The position numbers and the translations under genes are program-made. This document shows positions 10,483 through 22,597 of a stretch of 64,000 bases of DNA, in pieces; the stretch's first letter is position 1; each line of letters begins with the position of its first letter. The notes under the pieces were generated by a model. It had not been told where the DNA came from. It saw only the letters and a program-made list of their open reading frames with translations, and made no database searches. The stretch comes from Filobasidium wieringae. Its lineage: Eukaryota; Basidiomycota; Tremellomycetes; Filobasidiales; Filobasidiaceae. The stretch lies in NCBI GenBank assembly GCA_001600055.1, contig BCIV01000005.1, positions 498,464 through 562,463 of the forward strand. The letters are read 5' to 3'.

Positions 10483-12543
10483 ATGGAGAGCATTAGCAAA
10501 TATAATGTGGTCCATCGGCTGCAGAAACGATCGCTTCTGATCGCTATCAACTGCATAGCTGCGCTCAGTATCTTTTTCTTTGGTTATGATCAGTAAGCTC
10601 GTGCGACCACCTTTTTCACCTCAAGGTGTCTTACCGTCGTTTCTGCTCTCAGAGGGATGATGGGTGGTGTCAACAATGCTCCTCACTACATCGATACTAT
10701 GGGGTTTGGGTACACTGCTACTATCAACGGATCGAAAAACACTCCTGTCATCACGGATTCGTTACTCCAAGGGGGAATAGTCAGCGTTTATTACCTTGGA
10801 ACTCTCGTTGGAGCGGTCGTAGGAGGTTGGTTCGGTGAACGTTACGGACGAATCAGAACCATCGCGTTTGGAGCTGGTTGGGCTATCTTCGGCGCTACCC
10901 TTCAGTGTTCTGCCCAAAATCACGTCTGGATGATCATGGGTAAGAGCAAACTCACAGCGTGAGCAGCTTGCCGACTGTATTGACGATTCATTTCGTGTGA
11001 TTCTGCTTGACAGCACGTTTAATCAATGGTTGGGGAACCGGAGTGCTGAACGCTATCGTTCCCGTTTGGGCAACTGAGACCGCTGAACACACTTCACGGG
11101 GGCAGTTCATCGCGATCGAGTTCACCTTGAACATCTTTGGTGTTGTTGTTGCTTACTGGTTGGAATTGTATGTGAGCGCGGTACCCACTACCGAACAGCT
11201 TACTGACGAGCATGCGATCGATTGTAGTGGCTTATCTTTCATCGATGGCGGTCTCTCACCCATCCGTTGGAGATTTCCCATCGCCTTTCAGATTCTTCCT
11301 CTCCTCGTCTTACTCGGTTCTGTCTGGTTTTTCCCCGAATCTCCCCGTTGGTTAGTAAAACAAGGTCGTTCCCAGGAAGCGCGATATATTCTCGGGAAGC
11401 TGCGAGGTGAAGACGGAGCCGATCAGGGCAGGGCCGAGGCCGAATTGCGCGAGATCGAAGCGGTCGCCGAGATGGAACGTAGCGATGCTATCCCTACCTC
11501 ATACACGAGCATGCTTTTGGGAACTAAGAAGAACAACCTTCACATCGGTCGTCGAGTCCAGCTGGTCATCTGGTTGCAGATTCTTCAAGAATGGGTCGGA
11601 ATCGCTGGTGTCACGATCTGTGAGTGGAGTTAGACGGAGTCGTCAAGGTACAGCAGTAATGTGAAGAGCGACTTCAGATGCGCCAACTATCTTCCGTTTG
11701 GCTGGATTTGATACCGAAAAAAGCCAATGGATTAGTGGTCTGAATAACATCTGTTACATGGTATGTCCCCTTGACGCAAGAAACGGTTTTTGTTGGCCTG
11801 ATGGATCTGATCTCAATGCTTAATCGCTACAGTTTGCTACCTTAGTTTGCGTGTTCACGTTGGATCGAATCGGTCGTCGATACACCTTATTTTGGGGTTC
11901 AGCTGTCCAAGGTATCGTCATGTTCTTGGCAGGTGGATTCTCTCGTCTCGGTTTGAACGCGGACGCAGCTGGAAACACGGGGGCGGCTTCGAGCTACGGT
12001 ATTGCTGCCGCTAGCATGATCTTCATCTTCACCTCGACGTTCGGAGCGACGTGGTTGACCGTCCCATGGCTATATCCTGCTGAGATCTTCCCCCTAGCAG
12101 TTCGAGCAAAAGGGAACGCATGGGGTGTCGTGGGATGGAGTATCGGTAATGGCTGGCTCGTAAGTGATATGAGAATCTTTAACATGATATCTGAAGAGCT
12201 GAGAAAAAGATGTGTATGAAAACAATCATAGACCTTGTTACTGCCCGTATGCTTCGAGCATATCGGAGAAAAGACCTACTACCTCTTTGGTATCGCCAAT
12301 GTGATCAGTATTCCTATCGTCTGGGCGTTCTATCCCGAGTCCAACCAGCGTACCCTCGAGGAGATCGACTTGTTATTCGTTTCCGATAGCCCCTTCAACT
12401 GGGTCGCAGAGAGGAACTTCAAGAAGCTTAAAGCGGAACAGGCTCAGCATAACGCCTCTTTGGAGATACCTCATGGTCTCGCGTTTAAGAATGGGGCGGA
12501 CCTCAAGCAGGGTGATGGAGAGGAGCATTTCGAAAGTATTTGA
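10483..12543 (+). CDS. MFS sugar transporter (hexose/pentose type)
   Basis: Six exons, 10483-10592, 10653-10939, 11014-11619, 11678-11760, 11833-12159 and 12232-12543, encode 574 aa. The splice joins restore sugar-porter signatures: FFFGYDQGMMGGVNN in TM1, a GRIRT loop after TM2, PESPRWLVKQGR after TM6, DRIGRRYTLFWGS in the second half, and PESNQRTLEEID after TM12. About twelve hydrophobic segments are present, and both tails are cytosolic and hydrophilic. It should be a plasma-membrane sugar:proton symporter or facilitator. The divergent polyol dehydrogenase suggests uptake of a pentose or its polyol, but substrate cannot be read from sequence. The 3' end converges on the cation transporter gene with about 290 bases between. 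Confidence 0.9.
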
Positions 12544-12834
12544 CCTCACAAGCGGTCGAAACGTCACGGGAGAGGCCGTCTTAGTCCTGCAATTTTACTT
12601 GTATTAAGCACGAGAGCTTTGAACTTTTATCAATTCGGAGGAGTCGCTTCGGTGTTCAGTGGTTATGTGATATTGACAGAATTGAGTTTAGGAGATAACG
12701 TTTGAAAGCCGAACGATGACGAAGCCATGGGAACCCATCCTTGATCCTTCGACGCGATACCGACAAGTAATATCGACCCACTAATCTAGAGGAATAACCT
12801 TGCATGATCGCGACGCTGAAGCCATGAGAAGGGT

Positions 12835-14098
12835 TCAGTCATCTGTGATACTGAGTAGATTTCCAACCGCAGTAAGGCACAGGCAGACCCCTTGCTTGAT
12901 CACGACGAGTGAAATGATTAGTCCGCCTAATGGGTCGAGTATAGGTGCACCCGCAATAGATCCCAAGATGGAGATCAGGACGATGCCCGATGTACAAGCG
13001 TCCGACCGATGGCTTTGCACAACCACAAAATTTCAACAAGGGCAGGCTTGGCATGGTTAGGGGACCGGTGCTCACTGCAAAGCGTTCGCCGACAAAAGGG
13101 GACTCTTTTCCTCGTTCGCCACTCGTTTTGTAACCCGGTAGAGAACCTCCTTGACCAGGATACTGATCACAGCGAACCAGGCGGCAGATGGATTCAACAT
13201 GTCAACCCTTCCGGTCGTAAGAATGGAGTGCCGATGATTGTTCTGTTTATGATTGATGATGTTGCTGGACAGCCCCGAAAAGGAAGGGAGAACGATGAGG
13301 TCAGGTGTTGCGAACACGACTGTCGACTATAGCCGACACGGGATGAATAGCGTAAAGACAATTAACGGCGAGTCCTAACTGAATCGCTCGTAACTCACCC
13401 GGTAAGCTTGGGTCCCGATTCCGAGGCCTCCACCGACTATCATCAGGCTGAGGAACAAAGTCCCTATAGCTTCGAGCTTGTCATCGGGCATGATTTGTGC
13501 TTTCCGATTGGATCGATGAGACCAGTTCCAAGTGACGAAAGTGATCATATCCTATATCGCAGCTTCAACTTTTCAGCATTCCATGACTGCAAGAGCCTCA
13601 CATAGTCGCCATACTCACACCGAGTAAATCTCCTAGACTATGTCCTGCATCAGCCAGTAAGAAAGTTGAATTGGTGTATGCCCCGGCTACACCTTTCAAG
13701 AGCGCTAAGCCGAGATTACTAGCGAGACCTTCGGAACAGCATTACTCAGTTATGCAGGAGACCGAAGCTTGTCCGGAACTCACCTATGACGGTGATCAGA
13801 CTCCCGCTATCCCACCTCTTCACGATCAACGAGGTGTATGGGGTCTTTGATCTGACGACGCGATCGTCATGGGCGCTGAAAGTCGCATATCTGGTCGGTT
13901 TAGGGAACTCCATCTCGATATGATGGACGGAGTGTTCTGGCTTGAGATGTTGGTTGCCAACAAAGACTCGATCTTGAAGCCAGGGACCTGGATATGACCC
14001 GGCACTCTTGAATGTTCCTATGAATCATCCAGTAACGAGCTGCGTATCGCAGCCACACCATTGTCCGTAGCTTTCTTCAAGACGTTCAAGTAATTCAT
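12835..14098 (-). CDS. Cation diffusion facilitator, MMT-type, with shortened C-terminus
   Basis: Six exons (14098-14059, 14017-13784, 13728-13619, 13551-13399, 13326-13076, 13012-12835) encode 321 aa. The transmembrane core has LADAGHSLGDLLGD (metal-site His/Asp of TM2) and LHHRSDA (TM5), followed by ILDPLGGLIIS in TM6, the pattern of the mitochondrial iron exporter-like MMT1/MMT2 branch of CDF transporters. Family members normally continue about 80 residues into a cytosolic domain. Here the frame stops about 18 residues after TM6 (LLSITDD), so that domain is missing. The first exon is inferred through a 41-nt GTGTGG intron and is the least certain part. The N-terminus could be a mitochondrial presequence, but this is not clear. 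It would move Fe, Zn or Mn across a membrane. Confidence 0.75.
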
Positions 14099-14467
14099 GG
14101 TACAGCCGTTGCTGTGTTGTGCAATACGAGGGATCGGATGACTACGGAAAGGAGTGGACGGACGGTATTCGATTGACTCACCTGAACTGCGCGCTCAAAT
14201 CGCTGCGCATATTTCACTTCGACTCGATGATTCACAGCAAATACGGCAAATCATCGTCTCGACATTCCATCTCGGTCCTTGTTATTAGAAGCCGCTCGTT
14301 CATTCGACACCTGTCACACCGACGATGTGCACGACTCTCTCTCGCTGTCTCGCAGTCCGTAGCTCCCGAACGAGGTATATAACGTCTAGCACCTCGACCT
14401 GGACGAAACCTATCGGTCGACACTGCAACAGATCGCCGTTCATAACCACCACTATTGATCGGTCATA

Positions 14468-16148
14468 ATGAGAACTCACCCTTTCCTGACCATCCTTGCC
14501 TCATTGGCCATGCTCGAACTCAGTACCGCTCATCCAGGTCACGAACATGCGCCTCCAACTTTGGAAGAGAAGAACGCTCTCTCGAAACGAGTTCTCAGGG
14601 CCCGAAGCTGCAGCTCCAAGGCCAAGAGACATTTCGATGAGAATCGTGCATCGCTCGGCAAAAGAGCTTTACAAGGCCGGACTTCCACCTGCGTGACGGA
14701 ACCTGAGAGCGTTGAGGGTCCTTACTATATCCGGTATGCCCATAGTGTGGTCGAGTTCAACAAGCTCGACAGCTCACTTACACCTTGTCGTCGTGATCAG
14801 TAACGAGATGGTTCGCAATGACGTTCGTGAAAATTCTGAAGGACTGGACGTGGAACTCAACATCCAAATCATCGATCTCGCAAGTTGTGAGCCAGTGACG
14901 GATGCCTTTGTCGAGATCTGGCACGCGAACGCAACCGGGTAAGCAATCCTAGCCTTGAACATTCTTGGTGTGGAAGGCTGATAAGGCCCGCATTGGTTTT
15001 ACAGATCGTACAGCGGGTTCGCTTCGAATGATGCAGGTTCCACTTCTGCTACGGGAGCTACCGGTACGAATATTACCATGTCCGGTGCAGCGGGAACCAT
15101 GAGCATGCCCAACGCATCAGACGGCTCCTCTCAATCCATGATTGTATCCAGCGGTTCCCAATCAGACGCGGCGCTTCCCACTGGTACTATTGGAGGCAAT
15201 GACACTACTCAAGCTATGAGTTCGGGAGGAGGAGCGATGACTACAACTGGAACGGTGGACAACGATTTTTCCTTCCTGCGTGGGGGGAACTTTGTGGGTT
15301 CTAATGGTAACATCACGTTGATGACAAAGTTCCCTGGTTATTAGTCAGTTGCGATCGATGATAGTTTGGATCGACGCCCAAGCTGATCTGTAGATCTCGA
15401 CTCGACAGTACCGGACGTACCAACCATATCCACGTTCACGTTTTCCAAAACGCCTCGATCAACGCCAACGGTACCCTCGCTTCTATCAACAGCGTCCTGC
15501 ATCATACTGGACAGGTCAGTTACGGGATCAATCTTGGAGTCTTGGATGATACTAATCTTGACAAGTGTCCTGCAGCTCTTCTTCGAGCAAGATATGGTCG
15601 AGCAGACGAAAGCGCTTGCGCCCTACAATGAGACTACTCAGGTTCAAACGCTCAATACCGATGTAAGCCATAACGCTCACCCTCGACGCCCGCCCTTAAT
15701 CGAATTAACTTTTCCATTTGCTGCAGGACTCGATCCTCCAAGCTCTTATCGATGTCGACTACTCGCCTTATGTCCACACTGAACTGGTCGGGTCTACGCT
15801 TGCGGAAGGCTTGATTGGGTATATGGCTATCGTCATTGATACCTCGGAAGTGTACACGGTTTCGGACCCATAGTAAGCTGGACCATTTCGACCTTGCGGT
15901 TGTCATGCTGAGATCTGTATCTGTCCTCTAGTTACGCTACCACTTTTGATTCCTCCGTTCTCGCCACGGGAACCGCTACTGGATCTGCCGAGTTGGTGGA
16001 CGCAGTCGCCTCCACTGCTGGGTCTGCCACTACCTCTTCTTTCGCTACTAGTAGTACGGCTACTACTTCGACTGGAGGTGCGATCAACGTCAGGAATGTC
16101 GGAGCCGCAGGCTTGCTTCCTCTCGTGGCCATCCCTCTCGTACTCTGA
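14468..16148 (+). CDS. Secreted GPI-anchored intradiol ring-cleavage dioxygenase-like protein
   Basis: Seven exons, 14468-14733, 14801-14938, 15005-15343, 15409-15514, 15576-15662, 15727-15872 and 15932-16148, encode 432 aa. A signal peptide (residues 1-20) ends in a small-residue site before HPGHEH. Next come SVEGPYYIR, the AFVEIWHANATG element, and FPGYYTGRTNHIHVHV, carrying the Tyr and HxH ligands of the non-haem iron in intradiol dioxygenases. Between them sits a long Ser/Thr/Gly/Met-rich insert where many extracellular members carry a short loop. The tail is Ser/Thr-rich and ends in a hydrophobic segment (GLLPLVAIPLVL), a typical GPI-attachment signal. The enzyme class opens catechol rings, useful on plant-derived aromatics. 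Whether this insert-bearing form is active is unknown. Confidence 0.85.
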
Positions 16149-16668
16149 TTACATAACCCGGTTGTCACGTGACTCCTACCTATACCCTTTATCTATGATT
16201 CCTTATCTATGCATGCATTATCACGATTAGATTGGAGGCGCGATTGATTGCATGAACGCATTATTGGAGCGGAGGGACCAGGTCATGTATACAAGGACTG
16301 ACCGACAATCCGACGTTGCGAGAGACTGCATTGCCAATCGAGTTGGTGTGATCTCAGTCTGATCATGGATCATTGATGATTGACGTCTGTGCCATTCAAA
16401 TTGGACCATCGGACTCTCTGCCGAACCAAAGCTAAAAACGGAATGCGCGCTAGGATCGGTACCGACCGCCCGGTACCGACGCTCGGTAGGCAGCCAGAAC
16501 TGTATCGCGTTGGATCAGAAGAACAGGCGAACAGGTGAACAGGTATATATATCATCTCAGCGCTCAGCTTCTGCAGTCAACATACATGACATACATCATA
16601 CATCTAGCCATCTCGCCAGTTATAGTTCTACACCGCAGAGAACATCGCGCCCGGACATACAGCCAATA
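16149..16668. other. Intergenic region
   Basis: About 520 bases between two plus-strand genes. A GGTACCGACCGCCCGGTACC inverted repeat sits near 16458-16477 and a run of TATATAT near 16544, which could be the TATA element of the next gene. Nothing else stands out. Confidence 0.4.
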
Positions 16669-18058
16669 ATGACACCCAAGTTACAGCAGGATCCTGTCGG
16701 CACCCCTGTGAAAGATCAACAAGAGCAGGTGGTCAGTTCAGTCCTCCTCACCCACGTGCGGTTTATTTATCTGACATACATCTTCTTGTAACGCACGATA
16801 GCTCTGGAAATACTCTAGGACTAGCCAAATGATCCCAAACGACTCGAGTATGGTTTCTCATAGGTTGTCAGGAAATCCACCTAGCGATCCGTTCGAGAGC
16901 ATCGATCAAAGGACCTCGACGATGAGCCACGCCATCAACGATAAAGAAGGCTCCCTCTCCGAAGCGTACTGGATGGAACAACAAGATTATAATGGCGAGA
17001 GCAAAACTTCTCTGAAGTCTTACACTGCAGGATCGGAGAAATTAGACAACAGCTTCGCTCCTCCTGCTTATTCACCCCTCGGTCCAAGTGAACAGCATTA
17101 TGCCTTCGCCTCACCGAGTGGTACAAGCTCTGGTCCAAGTGCCGAAGCGAGCTCCCGTCAACAAGCCTTCGATCCTGCCGCTAATATGGCTCGATTCGGA
17201 TCCGCTTACGCCCAAAATACTAGCTGGAGACCGGAGTATACCGACAAAGCTTACCTGGAGTTACCCTCCCTTCCGGTTCAATTTCGATTGAGACAACGCT
17301 TCGCTCGTGCTCCAGGCGATATCTTCAACCCACCTTGCCCATCCTTCAGTCGAAACCCGGTGCATCCTCTCAATCACGAACCGTTCGAGCCCAGGGTCAT
17401 CCCCGGTAAAGGAAGAGTGCTTGCGGATGGCTTCATACCTTACTACCCCGGTCCCGTCCTCGCACCTCGAGACGTCTCCCTCGCAGATTGGGGCCGATTC
17501 CTGGAAGATATCGTAGTAGCGGGCAGACTGACAGGTGCCCAAGGCTTGGTCAGCAATGCTACACCAGTCATCATGCATATGGGAGCTACGGGATATTTCG
17601 TAACGAAAGCCATCGAAAAGAGGATGAGGAGGAGAAAGGATCCCATCATCTGCGAGGCCCTGGCGGTTTGGCAGGAACGTTTCTTCCAGCCAAGAGGACT
17701 GAAAGTCGATATCATCGAGAAAGGGAAACCTGACGTAGCCTCATCATCTTCGGCATCACTCCACAATGACTCGGAGGACGGGTGCGGTACCCCTTCACAA
17801 ATACCCGCGGGGGTCGAAGTAGAGCTGGGCAGCGGCGATATGCACAGGCAAACGAAGACTGAGAGGAAAGACGAGAAGAGGGAAAGGAAACAAGAACGAC
17901 GAGAAGATAAGAGGGAAAGGAAACAAGAACGACGAGAAGATAAGAGGGAATGGAAACAGCAGCACCGAGACGAGAAGAGGGAGCGAAAGGCGGATCGTAG
18001 AGGTCTTAATGACGATCAGACCCAGGGTTATAGTCTCGTGCTTTCCTCCCTAGATTGA
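16669..18058 (+). CDS. Hypothetical protein with charged 11-residue repeats at the C-terminus
   Basis: Two exons, 16669-16728 and 16802-18058, encode 438 aa. I do not recognise the family. The first 150 residues are Ser/Pro-rich and probably disordered. Residues about 150-320 look folded: Trp- and Arg-containing helices, a run of Pro (NPPCPSFSRNPVHP), a WGRFLEDIVVAGRLTG segment, and IMHMGATGYFVTKAIEKRMR. The tail has four copies of an 11-residue unit near DKRERKQERRE, encoded by 33-nt DNA repeats at about 17868-18000, which would form a highly charged helix. No signal peptide or membrane span is obvious. A membrane- or RNA-associated role is possible but unsupported. Confidence 0.7.
17868..18000 (+). 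repeat. 33-nt in-frame tandem repeat
   Basis: Four in-frame units of 33 nt encode DKRERKQERRE, DKRERKQERRE, DKREWKQQHRD and EKRERKADRRG. The middle copies are almost identical at DNA level, so copy-number change between strains is likely. Confidence 0.8.
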
Positions 18059-18259
18059 GCATGACAAGTCCCTTATCTGTAAGAGATCCCGAGCTTTCTG
18101 TCCCAAATATACCATATACCCCTCTGTGACATGCACGCGAGTTTAACTTGCCATTGATACATGACTGCGCCTGTCGATCCGAGATGCACATCCCCATCCC
18201 CGACTTCGACGACATACAACAAGGAATACAACTGCAACATCTATTTTCTTTCCTTTGTC

Positions 18260-21016
18260 TCAGAACAACATCTGTATCTCGCCGATCACAACGGCATCAG
18301 CCAACTCGCCCTTTCTCAACGCGGTAGGTTTCCCTTCGCTACGCATGGGCAAGTGTATGAAAGCGTTGGCACCTGATAAACTGGCTACTCGAGAACTCCT
18401 TTGTCCTCCTGTCGTTCTGGCTATGAGCCGGCCGGTATCAGCAGTAGTCGTAGTCTGGTAAATCACGACTCGATGGAACTCTTCACGTGAGTCTAGTTCC
18501 ATATCGGAATCAAGCTGATCGAAGGGATTTCCTGATTAGCCGTCGCTAAGAATGTGTTTCGACTCGATTCGATTCGACTCACCTCGACCTTGATTCTCGG
18601 TAGATGAACCCTTTTCTCGGGCCAACCTCCCAGCTTTCTGAGCGCAGGCAGAACAAACAGATAAAAGGTGACCAATGCCGAAGCCGGGTTACCGGGAAGA
18701 GCGAATAGGGGTTTTGCCGAGCCGTCCTCGGTCTTGACGGTAGCGAACGTCGTGGCTGCGTGATCGTAGCCGCTCAGTCCGGTATCTACGAGATCTAGCC
18801 ACAATACTCACGTTTACCTGGTTTCATGGCGACTCGACCGAAGTGTATCTGTCCCCCGAGGTGGTGTTCGATGATGGGCTGTGTGCGAGTGATAATTATT
18901 AGTAAGATGTGGCTGTCTCGAGATCATTACGCTTACCTTGAGCAGATCGGCTTCTCCCATACTAGTCCCTCCAGTGGTAACGACGATATCCGCTTGATCG
19001 ATACCCTTCTGCAAGAGCGCCTTTTGCGTTTCCAGCCTGTGACCTCGACCATGAGCTACCGAGTCTATCGATTGAGAACCGAATGAACCGGCTCACTGAT
19101 CCTTTCCGATCCCGAGATCGAGCACCTCGTATCCCAACCCTTCAATGGTAGCTTTCAACGACGGCCTGTTCGTATCGACAACACCGGTCCACCCTTGAGA
19201 ACCCGAAGGCGATCCCGAGCTGTTCAAATCGACCAACTCGTTCCCTGTCGATAAGATCGCTACGACCGGTCGTCTGATGATCTTGACCTACAGGCCGGAT
19301 TGAATGCTTTGTTTCAATACGATCCAAGTATATGCCCGGGATGAACCGACTTACCTCTCGTTTCCCTACGAACCCGAGCAATCCCACCTCACCACCTCCA
19401 CTACCAATAACGGTCCCTCGGTCCATAACCTTTGTTCCTTCTTTCGCATCGCTTCCCGGTTGCCTCACGTTATCCCCCACAGGCGTTTCAGCCAAGACCT
19501 CGATCTCGATTTCCTCCGTTCCTTCCGCTAACAAATCCGTTCCATCCAGATCAGCTCGACAAGTGGACAGAGACAGAGGTTAGGATACGAACTTTTGGAG
19601 ACCAAAGTGTCCTCTACCATGACGACCGAATCGAACCCATCCGGTAGAGGTCCACCCGTATTGACTCTCACAACGACCCGCTCCTCCTCTCCTTCTCCCA
19701 CCCGTCCAAACTTCCTTACCTCGTATTTCCCCGCCTTTCCTGAGCCCTGTACGACCTTGAGTGCGTACCCATCAACATTGGTCGTCCGGGTTCTAGGAAG
19801 ATCCGTGGCTGCCAAAACGTCTTGAGCTAGAACGCTATTTCTCAATTTATCCGTGACTGGCACGGTTTGTATCGGGAGGGGCTGGATCGTTTGGTTCAGA
19901 ATTTCGAATGCTTTGGTGAGGGGGATAAGAGGGAAGGGGGATTTCCTTTGACGTGAGGAGACTAACAGGTAAGACGTCCAGATTGGATCAGTGGGAGGTG
20001 GTTTGAACTGGAATAGAACCCCAATCCAGCTCGCTTACCTGCAGCAGAAGGATCTTTACTCAACCCCTCGGTCTCATCGTTATGGTTATGCTTATGTTTG
20101 TGGCTGTGGTCATGACTATGACCATGAGAACGTTCATCCCCATGATCCCGTCCACACCCACCCCCATGACTCGACCCGACCTTGACTTGTTCCCTGGGTG
20201 GATGTACATCCGTCCCATTCCCACCTCTCAACAACTTGAACCCGTGCGTAAGGGGTTTGATCATTTCCTACTCCGCAATAAGAAAAAAAAGGGGGTGAGA
20301 CAGATCAGTTTCCAGGAGTATACCAAACTGGGAGAGGCGGGGGAGGGAACTGAGTTACTTACAGGGGTGGTTAAACCTTCCCATAATTCCCTACAAGCTT
20401 TGACGCTACCGCTGCAACCCACGACCAAGGTTGAGCCTAATAATCCGGCTATGGGGCGTGATAAGATCGACATTGGGGTTTTCGAGAGGAAGAGTGTTGA
20501 GATGTATGTCTGTAAGGTTTGGAGTGGTTCTAGTAGAGGGTTTATTGCCTATCGTAGAAGGAGGAATGGAGGTGAGGGATGCCGGATAAAGGGAAGCAAT
20601 CAAGTCTGGGGAACGTACTTGAGGAGTAACGTCTCTTTCGCTCCAGCCAGTCCCTATTGGATGGCCACTTCAGTCTGACGAGGATCAAAGACTCGGTTGC
20701 AAACAGGCTGACCTCCAGTGACCAAGATCCAATCCACTCTCTCCCCCGCACCCGTCCCTGCCCACCCGAGTACCTGTTCTTGAATCTTCTTGTAATCATC
20801 CGGAACGATGGCTCTAGGTCCAAGAACGAAGGAAGGATGAGCTTCGACCTGTTCAGCCAGGAAAGGTCCTGAGAGGTCGTAGTCGTTGCCTTTTGTGTAG
20901 GCTGTATCTGAGACTGTGAATGTGCAAGGCAAGGGAGATTGAGTCTACAGGGATGACGAGCAGACGGACAAGGATCGGTTACCTGTCAATACTGCTACTC
21001 TTGCTTGAGAAGACAT
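18260..21016 (-). CDS. cnxE: Gephyrin-type molybdenum cofactor biosynthesis protein (MogA-MoeA fusion)
   Basis: Twelve exons (21016-20983, 20913-20713, 20653-20619, 20548-20363, 20267-20039, 19961-19593, 19554-19355, 19287-19097, 19036-18937, 18878-18812, 18755-18583, 18514-18260) encode 679 aa. The N-terminal G/MogA domain has AVLTVSDT, the [14 protein letters not shown] site, and ILSRPIAG...GSVKA. A linker rich in His follows ([16 protein letters not shown]). The C-terminal E/MoeA domain shows [62 protein letters not shown] and [10 protein letters not shown]. It would adenylylate molybdopterin and insert molybdate, completing the cofactor needed by nitrate reductase and sulfite oxidase. Introns as short as 38 nt (19555-19592) are inferred. 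Its start lies 232 bases from the next gene, pointing away. Confidence 0.9.
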
Positions 21017-21248
21017 TATGAGGGCGTTGCTGGTGTTGTTGTGTATAGGGTAGTGGTGAAAGCAGGTCGAGATGGGGTGTCCGTTCCACCGTTCAGACGA
21101 ATCCGAGCTGTTCTGTTCGTCATCGTTCAACCAAGCGCGATCGTCGACATCAACCTCGATGTCAGAATGATTATCTTCCTCTTCTCATCATCCACAACAC
21201 CAACCAATCATCCTCTTCCACGCCACAACTCCCCACTAACCACCTACC

Positions 21249-22242
21249 ATGGGCTCAAGCAGTAGTAAATCCGCGACCCGTCGTCTCCCACAACAACTTT
21301 CCCAGGCCGCAGAAGCCAGAACCCATCTCCCTCGATCACAACTCCCTCCTTCCTCCGATCCCACACCTCCCTCAGGTTCATCTTCAGGAACAGCGAGTAG
21401 AGCTAGTACAGGGAATGTGAATTATTCCGCTTCGAGGACTACGGGAGCGGGCACGGAGTATGGGAGAGGAAGGAGTAACGTTTATGCTAGCGAGGAGAAG
21501 GATGATTGTTAGTTTCCCTTCGATGACCTGTCTGGGTAATCCACCAGCTAATACCGTCGATTCGCTGTGCTTCTCTATTAATGAACTCTGATTGATACTA
21601 TCCACCCGCTACGACCCCTAACAACCAATAGCGATCAGGAAAGACGGAGCCGATCCCGATTTCCTCTCAAACCTTTCCAGATTAGGACAAGTAAGCGTCC
21701 CCAAGCCCGGAACGCCTTTCGAACAGGTCCGTCCACCTCTCTCCTCTCACACCCATGATTCATTCCCATCTCACCCTCTCATGCCCCTTTCTATAACACT
21801 CCATAGCAAGCCCCAGCACTCCGAACCCTCCTGTCCCGTACCACCCAGAGCACCAGCACAACCTCCCTCCCACCCCCCGGACACCTCACCGCCACCTCCC
21901 TCTCCAACCTTCTCGATCGCCTGAAAACCCTTCCCCCCGGCTCAAACCCCAGTCACGTCTACAAAGAGTACGGTGTCTCGGAGAAAACGATGCAGGGGTT
22001 GAGGCGATGGGTGAATTCCGTTAGTATTGATAAAGAACGGACAAGAGTTTTGATCAGTGAACAGGGGGAGGAGAGTGTGGAGATGACTGTTAGTATCCGG
22101 CTTCCTTTTCTTATCGCCTGTATGTTTGTTATGGAGAGGGTGCTGATGATGATCCCTATGTTGCTCTGCATAGGCCGTTTGGGTGGATTCGGTCGCGATG
22201 GAGAGGAAGAAGGTGGATACTAAAGCAGGAAGTAAAGCATAG
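21249..22242 (+). CDS. Hypothetical protein with N-myristoylation signal
   Basis: Four exons, 21249-21507, 21632-21726, 21807-22088 and 22174-22242, encode 234 aa. The protein starts MGSSSSKSA, a good N-myristoylation context (Gly2, Ser6, Lys7). The first 85 residues are Ser/Pro-rich and disordered. The remainder carries DPDFLSNLSRLGQV, a Pro-containing linker, and helical segments (LSNLLDRLKTLP, VYKEYGVSEKTMQGLRRWV) that look conserved and folded. Two introns use GTTAGT donors, a form also seen in other genes here. I cannot name the family. Membrane tethering through the acyl group is an inference. Confidence 0.65.
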
Positions 22243-22597
22243 AACAAGTCGTATGGACAGACAATGACAACCGATCGGCCGTTATACACCGGTAGTCTTA
22301 CAGAGTTCCGGGATGCGTTCATTCCGTCTTCCTCGATCTCGATTTCGCACGTCTGCTTTTCGGAGACAGACGTGATCATCGAGACCGAGTCATTCCAAAT
22401 ACTCGGACAGGCTTGTTCCAACCTTGAGTCAACAGGGCAAAAGTATCTGAGCCTCGACTGCTTTAGAATCCAGAGCATTTCTAAGATATCCGCCAACAAC
22501 TGGGAGAGCTCAGCGAGGCTAAACCTGCACAGCCACTGAGGGGTCCGTCCTTCTTGTTAAGCAGGAACCGTGTTGACGTAAGTATGGTTTCAATACT
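22243..22597. other. Convergent intergenic region
   Basis: About 355 bases between convergent gene ends. Open frames here are short and carry no motif. It probably contains the two 3' UTRs. Confidence 0.4.
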
